Part shown: in pieces, positions 1 to 11,400 of the stretch | Numbering within the stretch: the first letter of the stretch is position 1 | How the letters are laid out: every line of letters begins with the position of its first letter | Assembly (NCBI GenBank): GCA_907163375.1 | Contig: CAJQUW010008753.1 | Coordinates: forward strand, 1-64,000 | DNA length: 64,000 nt | Direction of reading: 5' to 3' | DNA from: Prostheceraeus crozeri | Taxonomy: Eukaryota > Platyhelminthes > Polycladida > Euryleptidae | Notes under the pieces: generated by a model | Seen by the model: only the letters and a program-made list of their open reading frames with translations | The model's database searches: none | What the model was told of the DNA's origin: nothing | Program-made: the position numbers and the translations under genes

Positions 1-2850
1 TAATAAGATATCTAAGGAGAATCGTGTCAACTACCCATAACCATGTACTGGACTGTGAGGCACAGTGACCAAGACTTGATGACTGTAGTTTGTGCACATC
101 TGGATAAAACCGTTAAATAAGTAGTAAACAATATCCAGAAGTACTCTGATACGCTCATTTCATACAGGGAATATGCTGTTGAAAAATGGAAAGAAAAGAG
201 ATTCTGTGACAGTCAGAAGTGACTAAAGAATTACAAAAGTCCAACAAGAATAAGCAGCTGCAATATCAACTGCTAGTGATTGAAATTGTTCACCTACGGC
301 ATGCGGCATCAATGGCTATTGGTGTAGATTCTGTACATTATGTACATTATATACATGCTTTGGGAAAATCGATTCAGTTGTGCATTTTCGGAGATTGTGC
401 ATTTCCTTTGCTAAAAGCAGTAATGGACTAAGTGATAACTGATCAGTGATGATTTTACTTGCTACTACAATCATCGCAACAATATGTCCATGCCTTATTA
501 ATTGTTATACAAGGGGAAAAGACATGATTAAAATCTAAAGAAAATCTACCGATGATGCAATCAGAAACAAAAAACAAATTGAAGCGTCAAAAATTGATAA
601 TGATATTATTGGTAAAACTAATGAAAATGTTGAAAATTAAGCAAGAATCGTTTGAAAATCCATTCCTTCGGAAGATCCTTTATCAAGATTTATGTGGAAA
701 AGCGCAACTGTTGTTGTCCCTCCAAGTTCGCCTCCTCGTAATGAGTGGCTACCGATGTCAATATATTTTTTTCTCTTATCAGACATCTCGTGATTATAGA
801 GCATCACCTGTAAGGCCTTCAAATTATAATCAAACTCCGAGGAACAAATAAAATGTGATGATGATGTCAGTGAGTCATAAAAACGCGTAAGAATCATATT
901 GAATAAAAGCAAACCAAGCCGCTGGTGATTATAATGGATCGGTTGACTTTCACGATTTTACGGTCCCACCATATTGGGCAATTCATGAACAGCTTTGATA
1001 AGGATCTAAGTTGATTACGAAATCCGCCTAAATTTCGTCGCTGAATGTGAAAACATTCAGGCATCACTTTGATAAGAAATTATGGCTATCATTTTTTCGT
1101 TTTAATGGAAAAGTTGAGTAATTCAAGGCCGGAAATAAATCACACATGCTATATAGCTTCATTGCTCTTGAATTCTCGAATGAAGTCCAACAGTGGTCCA
1201 AATAATTATACACGAGTTTCAGAGAAGACAATGAGAAAATCAATGAAAGTAGAAAGTCACAATATATCTGAAATTGATCATTGATGATATGCTTGTACAT
1301 GTACACTGCACAGATTCTTTCGACAATTTCTCTGCAAGAATGGGCCGGGCGTATTAATTAGTATGTACAGCAATCAATTCAGCTGGATTCTAATGTACTT
1401 TACAATAATGAAGTGAATTGTATACCACTTGTTCCATGGTTTTATCCAGATACACACTATCGTCATTAATCAATTTTATCGAAGTCACTGGCCTCCAGTC
1501 CAGTACAGGGTATGGGCGTTGAACGTCCCTTAGATATCTTATATTAATCATAGATGTCCCTCTGATTATACATGCTGTAGATCTATCTATGTGCCCGTAG
1601 ATAGTAAATCAGTACTGATGCTCAAATGAAAATTTGAATGGGATGTTCTAGACAACGTAATTTGCGATATTCACTGATTTGTTTCCTATGAGATGGAGTT
1701 TCATGAAACAAAACATCAAAAGATGAACCTCTGCTCATTTGTAATAAATTATGCCTCCATTATTGACAGAAAGAGGAACGTTTAAAACACATTGGAAATG
1801 TGCTGGGCAGTTGCATGATTGTACCGAAGTTTGCTGAATGTACTGACAAATACGCTCCCCCCCCCCCCCCCAGTAAGTACCGGTAGTAAGGGTTGGTAGT
1901 AGGGTGTGTGGAGTTAGTAGTATCACGGGATGATTTAAAGCGTGCCAAACTAAGCAACCATCGCTCCCTAACAGTACATCACACAAGTAATAAAATCAAA
2001 AGTTCAATAACGTTAATTTCTTATTTGTAACACGTGATGCAATATGATGATGATATAAATTAATGAAATGGTTATTGTACAATGCAACGCGAGAAGAGGC
2101 AGATGAGATGTATATAATTACGATGTCTTGATAAACGAAGTCGAAAAGAAGAGGATTATAAACTTTATATCATACATGTAATTTATCATGCAAATTTGTT
2201 ATTGAAGACATTCAATATCATTAGGATTACTTTGTGAAGACATGTCTTAATATCCATGTCAGGACAAGTTTTAGTTATAACATTAGGATTTACTCTGGGT
2301 TTATTTCTCGTTCGTACAACAATCACAGTTTATTTAAAAATTTTATTAATACAGGTAGCATGCAATTAATTATGAAGCTAAGAAGTAAATCACGAATCGA
2401 TAATGATGAAATTCAAGTCTCTCCAATGTTTTCGTTGATTAGTTTCGCAATTGACTGGGTAGAGAATTTACTTACAATCTATTTTGTATATCGGCAGTGA
2501 TATTAACATGTAATCGATATTGTTTGCGGTCGTTTACATTTGCATTGTTGGAAGAAGTTTCGTAGATATTCTCAGTAGTGTTCAATCCGGTTTGATGTAA
2601 ACTCAAACAATAAGAAGTATGAAATATCAATTATATCGTCTTTTCCATTTCTTGCATTTCCAATGGATTCCTCTTACTTATTTGCCCCGATTTCAAGTTT
2701 GGGACAATTAGGCCTCTTCGCTCATCGGTTTTGGAATGGCGTCATCCATCTCCACTTTGTAAATCATCATGAGATACAGCAATTGGAAGAAAACCTGGGT
2801 TAATTGAAGGGATATCAATCTCAGCATATAGGCAATTATCGCCTTTTACA
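1..2850. other. no recognised gene (intergenic)
   Basis: No coding exon or complete element could be supported here. There is a C-run near 1858-1871. Between about 640 and 1250 short protein-like stretches appear in different plus-strand frames, which may be a very old, decayed element, but no family could be named. Confidence 0.4.
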
Positions 2851-2859
2851 TCAAAAGTA

Positions 2860-3168
2860 GCTAAGGATTCCACAAGAATCAGTATAAAAACTCCCTTAAG
2901 TTTTGGTCGAGGTTTGTAATTTTATATGATGAAAAAATTAAAAACACGCTTCAAGGACCGGGCCCATCGGCGTCCCGCGCCTTCTATCGGCGATGGGTTC
3001 CCCCAACTCCATCGGTTTTATCTAGGTCAGTTTTACCATCGACGATAGAAGGCACAGGACGCCGAAAAGGCTGCGCCGTCTGACGCGTGTTTTTACTTTT
3101 TCACTCAAAATTATAAACCTCGACCAAACCTTGGGGAGTTTTACTGATGCGACTTGTGGAAACATAAA
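2860..3168. repeat. foldback (inverted-repeat) element with GC-rich loop
   Basis: The arms at about 2860-2985 and 3085-3168 are imperfect inverted copies. Each contains TTGGTCGAGGTTT, TAAAACTCC and AAAAACACGC-type stretches in opposite orientation. The centre (about 2955-3085) is much more GC-rich than its surroundings and itself contains a smaller inverted pair (CCTTCTATCGGCGATGG against CATCGACGATAGAAGG). This looks like a palindromic MITE. Target duplications were not resolved. Confidence 0.6.
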
Positions 3169-3559
3169 ATGATCTCCCATCAACTGGTCAATTATGAGTA
3201 GCTATGGTGCTTTGCAAAAAAATTCTAGACGATTTTCTATTGTTCTGGCGAAACGACGAACAGACCGCATTTCAAATTACAATCACAGTTTTTTCGTGTG
3301 CGCGAATCTGTATAAAACAGCAATATGTCTGGCATTCGATATATTCATGGGGCCTCACTGCCATCTCATGGTGGAGAATCACGGCATGAATGAAAAATTT
3401 ACATTTACAGCACAAATGCTACGATTGACGAGGTACATATCATGTGTCGCTGAAGAGCGGACGGATATGGACCCACGTGACACGTCGATCATTAAAACAT
3501 GACATAACACATCGTTTCGAATTGTAGCGATAACCTAATTTAGATTAATCAGATTTATC

Positions 3560-3785
3560 TTCTGATATTGGCTTCTCAGCTAAAGTCAACTGAGGTCTTC
3601 TCTGTACGAAACCATGTAGTCGCATATAATGTCAATCGTTTCACGTAAAGGGATATTAGTGAAGAGGCTAGAGATGTCAAGAGAAGTCATGACCATGTCG
3701 TCTGGGTCGAACTTGACCTACTAAATTAGGTGATCTTACATTCGAACGATGTCTTTGATTGTACTTGATGTAAACATTGAAAGAA

Positions 3786-3825
<40 letters not shown>

Positions 3826-3900
3826 TTTTGGCTTTTTTTATTTTTTTTTTTTTTTTCTTTTTTTTTTTTTTTGTTTTTCTTTTTTTTTTTTTGTTTTTAA

Positions 3901-3937
<37 letters not shown>

Positions 3938-4533
3938 GTTTTAAATCAACACTTTATCATCAAGATGTTTCGCCAAAGTATGATAGTTCGAGTCGATCAT
4001 CGAGATTATTGGTCGGAAAGGACAGCCTGCTTTATGAATCTTTGGGAGACCATACATACACGGGATTGAAGCGCCCGGTGGAACAAAGTCTTGAGCCTCT
4101 TTAGGTAATTCTCCAGCCTTCATGAGTCGTTTCACGAGTTGAAGCAATTGTTTATGACCTTTACAGTCACTCCAGTCGATATCCCCGTGACTGACTGGAA
4201 TTTGCTTTTATCACATAAGATTCTATTCATCTTCTCGGCAAATTGTACCTGAGTACATACCACTGAGGCATTGCCTTTATCTGTTTTGAAGATCAACAGT
4301 TTGCGTTGTTTCATGTCTCGAATAGCTTTCTTTTGCTTGATGGAAAATTCATCCATTGGAATAGTAGCTCGTCCAAGTTGAATTTGAGCTGAGAAGCCAA
4401 TATAAGAAGATAATCTGCGGACATTGCTTTTAGCCGTCACTGAGCACGTTCCTTTTGTCGTTAATAGAAAGCCATATATACAGAAAAATGGGCTGGCTAT
4501 GGGAAGCCCTTTAAGTGGATCTTTTGCGAACAT
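3560..4533 (-). pseudogene. Penelope-like RT, N-terminal and finger/palm part (fossil)
   Basis: Minus-strand translations contain motifs typical of the Penelope-like reverse transcriptase. They include a lysine-rich stretch ending LLIFKTDKGNASVV, then YGLPKIHKAG, FRPIISMID, and further on a SLFTNIPLRETI-type motif. A long T-rich tract separates the last two. The GIY-YIG end is missing from this half. It is broken and not expected to make a protein. Confidence 0.75.
3785..3936 (+). repeat. T-rich low-complexity tract
   Basis: About 150 bases of nearly pure T with scattered C, G and A, lying inside the minus-strand Penelope-like half. It gives spurious Phe-rich open frames on the plus strand. 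It may be an expanded homopolymer or a poorly resolved assembly stretch. Confidence 0.9.
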
Positions 4534-4559
4534 CTTCGTTGGATATCACGAACAAATGA

Positions 4560-5551
4560 TCATTTTTTGAATGTGATTACATCCATTCATATCTTCGATA
4601 TGTAGATGACAGTCATGTGATTCTTCCGAAAGTGAAATTGCACCACTTCCTCTCAAAGTTGAACAGTATGCATCCCAACATTCAATTCACTGAGGACACG
4701 GGATATCACTTCCTTGACGTGAAGATTCTTACATCCACTGATGGTGCTATCACGACGTCGATTTACCGCCAACCTACCTTTTCCGGTCTGTATACGAACT
4801 ATAATGCTTTTTGTCCTAAATCGTACAAAAATCAACTTGTACAATCTCTTTTTCACCGTGCTCGTCGCTTGTGTTCACCGCAGCATCTTGACGCAGAAGA
4901 AGAGAAACTCCGTGAAGTATTAGCCAGCAATGGCTGTCCTGCATGGTTTATCCGAAAGTATTCAGCCGAATGTACCCGTCCAACACTCGCCTCAGCAGAC
5001 AAGGAGGTGATTTTCTTCCGCTTACCATACTATGGGAAGGCCAGAGAAGACGAATCCCACAAAATCAAGAAAGCGATTGAACGTGCATACCTCCATGTCA
5101 AACCGATCCGATTCTTTACTACATGTCGTCTAGCCAGCAATGGAGTCAAAGACCAGGTGCCTCCTCTCAACCGAACCAACGTTGTCTACATTTTGACTGT
5201 GTCTGCGGAGCAGATTGCGTTGGGAGGACGGCTCGACCTTTGACACGACGCATCGACGAGCATGTCCCGAAATGGTTGAGAGAAAATCGAAGCAGCAGGT
5301 CCGCTCCATCATCGGCAATCACCCGTCACTTCCTTGCCTGTCCTCGAAGAGAGTATAAGTTCACAACTCTCAATGCTGCCGTGGGAAGTTTGAACTCTCG
5401 ACTGCTGAGGCCGTCGCCATACACTTTCGCCATCCGTCCTTGTGTGTACAGAAGAAATTTGTTTTTAATTTATCTCTTCTCTAATTTGACTTTAATTTTT
5501 ATTGTCTTACTCAGGCCACCGACATACCGCGTGCTATGTCATGTTTTATGA
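4560..5551 (+). pseudogene. Penelope-like RT C-terminal part and GIY-YIG end (fossil)
   Basis: The plus strand shows RYVDDS (RT catalytic motif), HFLDVKI, SIYRQPTF and SGLYTNYNAFCPKSYK. A conserved linker region follows (WFIRKYSAE, RIKKAIERAYLHVKP-type), then CGADCVGRTARPLTRRIDEH, which matches the GIY-YIG endonuclease core of Penelope-like elements (YVGRT and a downstream EH). The copy is broken. The same end region recurs in the fragment at 23757-24490. Confidence 0.8.
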
Positions 5552-5729
5552 TCACGTGTCACGTGTCCATTCCGTCCGCTCTTCAGCGACACATGATATG
5601 TACTCGTGCATTTGTGCTGTAAATGTAATTTTCATTCTGCCGTGATTCTCCATGAGATGCAGCGAGGCCCAGAATATATCGATGCCAGACATATTGCAAT
5701 CACAGTTTTCTCAAAATGACTGTATGTAT

Positions 5730-7560
5730 GTCGCTAATTGCGTTTTGTATTCAGACTTTTCAACTGCAAATAGTGTGTGTTCAATTAAATTCTGTAAGTA
5801 ATGATATGGGTTAACTACTTCTTCATCCACTAGTTTTCTATTTTAGAAAAGTTTTACAAAAACGGTTTTTCAATGATGATTGTTGTCCTATATGAGAATC
5901 AGTTCTCCAGCTGTCTGTTTGGCCAGGCATCATCATTTCTCCAGCACACTTTTCCATTCCTTTCTCAGTGATAAATGTTATACCCTGGCTTCATTTATTG
6001 AAATTGTAACCTCTCCATTTTAGTTAGTTAAACTCACGGGCGTCTGATTTCTATGCTGATGAATTGAAATTTAGCAAGTCCAACATGCTGAATTCATAAT
6101 CTCCTACAATAATTACGTTAGTAATTTTACGGTCTTTTATTAATAATAAGTAGAATGTAAAACATGTATGTAAGGACAAGAGAGTGAAATACTGCTGGTT
6201 TCTGCGTCTAACAATACTACAGTTTGTTCGTCTGGATACACGCACCGGCTGTGGAATGGGTTTTAATCAACGATTGGTTAAGGGACACAAGGTAATGGTA
6301 CTGCATTTCCAAACACAGCTGCTCCGTCAGCTGTTCGAGGTTTCTCTGTTGGCATCATACCGCATCCACCGTCCCTACCGTGATCTCGACCGAGCTACCA
6401 TCCTTAGCAGAAATTATCAGAAATTAGTTGAATTTCAATAGATTGATTGCTCAGTAGTTCCACTTTCGATTGATTAATGCCATGATACTCCATCTGTGAT
6501 TATTTTAGCTCTATCATATATTGCTTCTTCAGACTGTGAAATTCAATGGAATACTCATTTGATTATGTTTTATCATCGACCCCATTATTGCTATCCAATT
6601 TTGGAAGAAAAGCGCTTTGAATTTCAAATACACATCACATTTGGAAAGCTACATCAATCTCTACGTAAATTAATTGATTGGCGCAAATTCTTACTGTTGT
6701 TTGCACATATAGAAATTTCTGTTTGATTGTCTGGAAATATGTTTCAGTCACTTGTTGGACTACATCACTCGGTAGATTGATGTCAGGGGCAGGGGCACTC
6801 ACGAGCGACTGCATCATATGCCTTTGGAGAAGGAACGCCATACACATATATGCAGACCCCTCTATTTTGAGGATATTGATAATTTTCAACAACTGTTACA
6901 ACAAATAGCAAGGCTATCAGTTGCAAGGTGTCCAATCTCTGCTCAACTGGAACATTATCACCATGGATTCTTCAACCAATTATTTACGCATACGTGTGCA
7001 AAATTATGGTAGGAAATCAGCAGGGATCATCAGAAATTGATTGACGATTGAATATTATCAATTAAAAGAATAGGGGAGGGGGTAGATTGAGCAGGCCATG
7101 ATGAGACATTTGAGATATTTTCAGATATTTTTTGAGATTTATATTCATATTCAATATACATGTATATTCAATGAGATATTTGAGATATTTTTCAATTGAA
7201 TTTTGCCTCGATGAATTTTTACATCAATGAAAAGAATAGTAAAATTGCACTCAATTTCTAATAATCTTTTATTCTTAAATGCACTCCTCCTTCAACCAAA
7301 AGGAGGTGTGATTTTTTGTTGACTTTGAATACAATGAAGACTTTTCTATTGTTGAATTATCAAATTGGATAATATTTTTCAAGTGAAGAAGCAGACTATT
7401 GATTTTCCATCTTTACAAAGTAGCCTACACCGAGAAGCTGCCAGTGTCTTCCTGTTGTCAACCACTGGTAGCCGTCATCGCTAGGCCACCGTTGTCATCA
7501 CAGCGCATGTCCACGACGTTCTATTGTTTTCAATGTCCATGGTCATTCTAGTCCTTTGAT
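5730..7560. other. no recognised gene
   Basis: Intergenic sequence beyond the 3' end of the metalloprotease gene. Several short open frames exist (for example 6184-6441), but none has recognisable motifs, splice sites in phase or composition unlike the background. Confidence 0.4.
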
Positions 7561-7565
7561 CACAG

Positions 7566-7700
7566 ATGACTCCCTGGCACATTGGTTACGTGCTTGGCCG
7601 AGCGATCTTTCGGTCCAGAGGTGAAGCCCCAAAAGTGTCATTGGAAGTCGGCAGGAAAGGCATCCTGACTAAAAGTCTGACGATGTCAGCACCGTCCAAG
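7566..7700 (+). mobile_element. tRNA-derived SINE fragment (probable)
   Basis: CTGGCACATTGGTTACGTGC resembles a tRNA A-box region. It is followed by a degenerate B box (GAGGTGAAGCCCC for GGTTCGAAGCCCC) and then GTCGGCAGGAAAGGCATCCTG, close to the GGAAGGGCATC-type body shared by many animal SINEs. The copy is diverged and its ends were not resolved. Confidence 0.5.
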
Positions 7701-8042
7701 CCCCAAGTATGGAGAGTAGTGACGTTGACTCTATCAGGACCGGGCGATTTTTAGCGTTGTAGGAACGGAGTTGAGGGTACAAAGTGCCACCCACCCTCAA
7801 ATTTCCCATGTTCCGATGGATAAACTTGTTGAGAACCTGAGTTACTACATATTTCCAGTCTCTTCTTTCGAATGGCAGTGCCTAGCTTGTATGATTCGAA
7901 GTCCTTCATACCAAAAATTTTAAATCAAAATTTGTATTTTCCATTTTTTATCTGATTTCTATGGGTGATACTTAAATATTGAACCAATGTAATTCTGGAA
8001 AACGAAATTATTCATTACCATATAATAAACAATCTGAGGTTT

Positions 8043-8048
8043 TTTATT
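8043..8048 (-). terminator. AATAAA polyadenylation signal of the metalloprotease gene
   Basis: On the minus strand AATAAA lies about 15 bases past the TGA that closes the last readable exon (8062). It fits a short 3' UTR if the final exon reads through the GTAAGT at 8115 to that stop. Confidence 0.45.
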
Positions 8049-8061
8049 ATAGCAGTTAAAA

Positions 8062-8476
8062 TCATGAAACAGCCTCCAAATACAACTGATTGAAAAAGTC
8101 AATAAAAGTACTTACATATTCCCTGTTGTTTAGGATCATGCGCCGATACATATTTGAAGGTCGCATACCGGCCATTTCAAGGTCAGTAAATCTTGGGGGA
8201 ACTTCAAATCCTCTGCGTGCATTGTTACACATATCATTCAGGATCTTCTTTTTCTCCGGACTTGAAAGCATGTCGTTAGGGGCATATTCACCACAACCCC
8301 ATTTTAGACAGGTAAATTCTTTTTCATCTTTGAATCTGTTGTTTATTCGATTTTTTGAGAATAAGGACCAATCAGAATCAGCAGCACCTGGAGAGCCCAT
8401 TATTACGTCGCCGCTTGGTTTTCCACAGTTCTGACCACCAATATTGTTGCAGTCACTTTCCTCAATGAGACCAAAC
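8062..8476 (-). CDS. metalloprotease exon 8: end of zinc motif, Met-turn, C-terminus
   Basis: The acceptor TTTCAG ends at 8477. The first base completes the Met codon after HEIGH, giving MFGLIEESDC, then CGKPSGDVIMGSPG (Met-turn) and a Cys-containing tail. A strong donor, TAT|GTAAGT, lies after NNREY at 8116. Reading on instead gives 17 more residues and a TGA at 8062, followed at once by AATAAA. Both endings are possible, and I found no convincing further exon downstream. Metzincins normally have HExxHxxGxxH; here the 11th position is Glu. Confidence 0.75.
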
Positions 8477-11400
8477 CTGAAAGTTTTCAGGAGGCCTGAG
8501 AGCTTTGAATCAATTTAAGAAGAAGCGGAGGGCTTTCGATAAGAGCATGGGGATGAATGAACACAGTCCTTGTCTAAAAAGTTCTCTCCCCAGTGGAAAA
8601 AATATTGACCGGCCGGGCGGCGGCCCAATGCCTGCATGACGGGAATGTTCCGTGCCGTCCTATCTAAAGTGATGAATAGACAATTACGCGAAGGGGTACA
8701 AGTTCACCGAGCATGGGTAGTTCGTCTATCTAATTGCAATGATGTTCAAATTGCACCATTTTCATGCTTTTGGAGAAAGGATTCGAACACAAAACCTAAT
8801 CTCCTGTTCACTTATCTGCTTCTGTATGGAAGTAGTGAATCGGGGTTTTTGGTCGTCTGGCGGATGCCTACAGGATGCTGACGGGCGATGATACACTGCC
8901 ACCGAGTCGGCATACATGCGACGAGACACCGTCGTCAGCGGGTCCGTCTAGGATCAACGTAGCCGACCGGGGACCGGATGACTTTCATCCAGTGGGTCTT
9001 ACAGTACATAGTTTTCAGACTGTTTGTGCAATTTGGTATTTGTTTGGTCAATCGATTGCCTCATTAACTATAAAATAAAGAGAATGTTAAGAGAATGCAA
9101 TGTTCAAGGGTAAAATTATCCACGAAGAAAGGTAATTTCTTGGAGTTACCTACCTGCTGCTAACAATATGACAATTTTCAGAATTTCAAAAATATTGAAT
9201 GAACTTTGATTCATGATTTGAATAATGAATTGAAGAATTAGCTTTCTGTAGGCGACAGACTACATGCAGTGAAAAATAGCTAATAGCCTTTCAGATTTAC
9301 GTTTAGCATTTTGATGACCGTTCTACTGCTTTTTGGAATAACTGTAGAGAGTTGAGTGATAATCAGCTTTCAACTTTGACGTCAACAATCATCAAATTAT
9401 GAAGTCTTCATGTATAATTGTATACCGGTGGTCTGTGAAGCCTATTATCACTTTGTCCTCATGTTTTGCAAAGTGTTAACGAGAATCTACGTATGACGAT
9501 TGTGATGCAATACGCGTTGACGCCATTTTACCACAAGGCAATGACTCCATGTGGATCATATTGACTGTCACGTACAAGAGCAACTTCCGCACTACGCTGT
9601 CATCTCTGAGTCTTAAATAACTATACGTCTATGCAAGTTCTTTTATTAATAGCTTGAAGAAATCTACAATTTTGTGATAACAAGTTTAAACCTCAACATA
9701 ATCCAACAGAAGGATTCAAAAATGAAATTATGACAGCGAATACCGGCAATCATTTGAATAACTTTAACCTTAATAATTAAATCAATGTTAATCCTAGGGG
9801 TATAAACAACGTTATAGGGGTAACAGCAATTGAAATAATTATATAAACACTCAACAATATCATTACGAATTGGAAAAAATCACCTCAGAAAGCAAAACTT
9901 ACATGTGGCCAATCTCATGAGCCCACAACTTTGGGAAAATGTTGAATACACTTGCATCGCTGGAAGAGTTGAGTAGGATGCCACAATTGTAGTTCTCTGA
10001 GCACACGGCTGGGGTATTTGCTACAGCGCCTGTGGTTCCATATATTCGCCCATTTCTAAAACAAAGAAAAACTGACTGAATGCTAACAGAATTTCTCCTA
10101 CTTTTTTCTGAGAAATCAGGTTTTTGGTTCTCATGCCGCTAACTCATCAAGCAATGTTCCACGATTCACTGTTAAGTGTTCTGAGTTGGTATTGGCATTG
10201 AAATCCAATCATTCATTACATATCCCTAGCTCAAAGTGTTATACAAACTTCTGCATGAAATTATATTATTCAAAGATGTGGAATGATTCTACTACAGACA
10301 GACAAAGGAATACACAATTGTATATGTAAATACATACAGGATTCTTGAAATTGCATTTGAGATTTAGCTAACAATATTATCTCAATTTGAGAATTAGGAA
10401 ATATATGCGAGTATGGGGGTATGGTGAAGGGATAGTGCAGAGGCGGATTGTATATTCATCATATAACGATTGCACATTTATGGGAATCAAGAATGAAAAT
10501 TGTTTGTTTACTTGTGGGAATCGAAAATAGCACAGATTGATGTTAAGAATTTGTTTACATTTGTGGATTACAAAATCGATGTCTTATTTATAGATGGGAT
10601 GAATTCAAGGACATCCTGAGTTTACATGTGGGAAACGCAACATTTGTATGATGTCTGACGTATACCTCTGACATATTTTTCCAAAAATATCAGTTGAATA
10701 TTTGAATATTCAAGTTTGAACAATGAATATTGAATATTTTGTCGCTAAAATGTGTGCCGCTCTATAATTTTGCGCTAGTCTGGGTCTAAATGTTTAGGTA
10801 ATGAGTCGAACTGCAATCAGACAAGTATCTGCTAATGACTGACGGACTGCGGTATTATATATAATATCCGGGTCAAACCGCTAATTGGTTGCACAGACGT
10901 AAAATTTCAAATCATTTTTTGACGAATTTTGGCGATTACCATAATATAATACATAGTCTAAGGTTCAGATGTGTGCCAACTGAGGAGCTGAAACAGATGA
11001 AAAGAGCATAGATGAAAATAGGGTAATTTAAAACTATTACATAAGTTTCAGTTAGGTCCCTATTTTATTGGCTGTGTGATTCAATGCATTTTTACATGAA
11101 AATGCCAATAACTGTTGAAAAATCGTTTATGATGCTAAAAGATTCAAAAAGAATATCGCATCATAGAGATTGTTGATTTTCCAAACAATGTTGCACAACA
11201 GGGTCTTCCGTACTACCTCCAATCTTAAGACTATAGTAGCATTACTCATGAGTAGTGCTAGAAATATCAAGTTTTCTTTTTTACTGGTTATTGGGAAAAA
11301 CTGATCAATTTCAATTCGTTGCCACCATTAAGCTACATTGAGCTCTTTAAAGAACTGATTAATCCAATAGTGACAACAGCATTGCATTTGCACACCTGCG

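Larger units (their letters stand above)
3280..5720. mobile_element. Penelope-like element, two partial copies head to head
   Basis: The left part reads on the minus strand and carries N-terminal and middle reverse-transcriptase sequence (YGLPKIHK, FRPIIS, SLDISSLFTNIP type motifs). The right part reads on the plus strand and carries the YVDD region, the linker and a GIY-YIG-type endonuclease end. Their outer ends, 3280-3510 and 5530-5720, are inverted copies of one another, so each half ends in the same terminal sequence and the 5' sides meet near 4550. Partial inverted copies flanking a copy are a known Penelope-like arrangement. The element is broken in several places and looks old. Confidence 0.8.

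Noticed and set aside
640-1250. Protein-like traces such as PLSRFMWKSATVVVPP and FHDFTVPPYWAIHEQ
   Set aside because: Spread over several frames with no nameable domain; probably a very old decayed element but not supportable.
3749-4069. Phe-rich open frame
   Set aside because: It is a translation of the T-rich tract; no protein expected.
8090-8434. 114-codon plus-strand frame opposite metalloprotease exon 8
   Set aside because: Antisense shadow; the minus strand has the phase-matched exon with a Met-turn.
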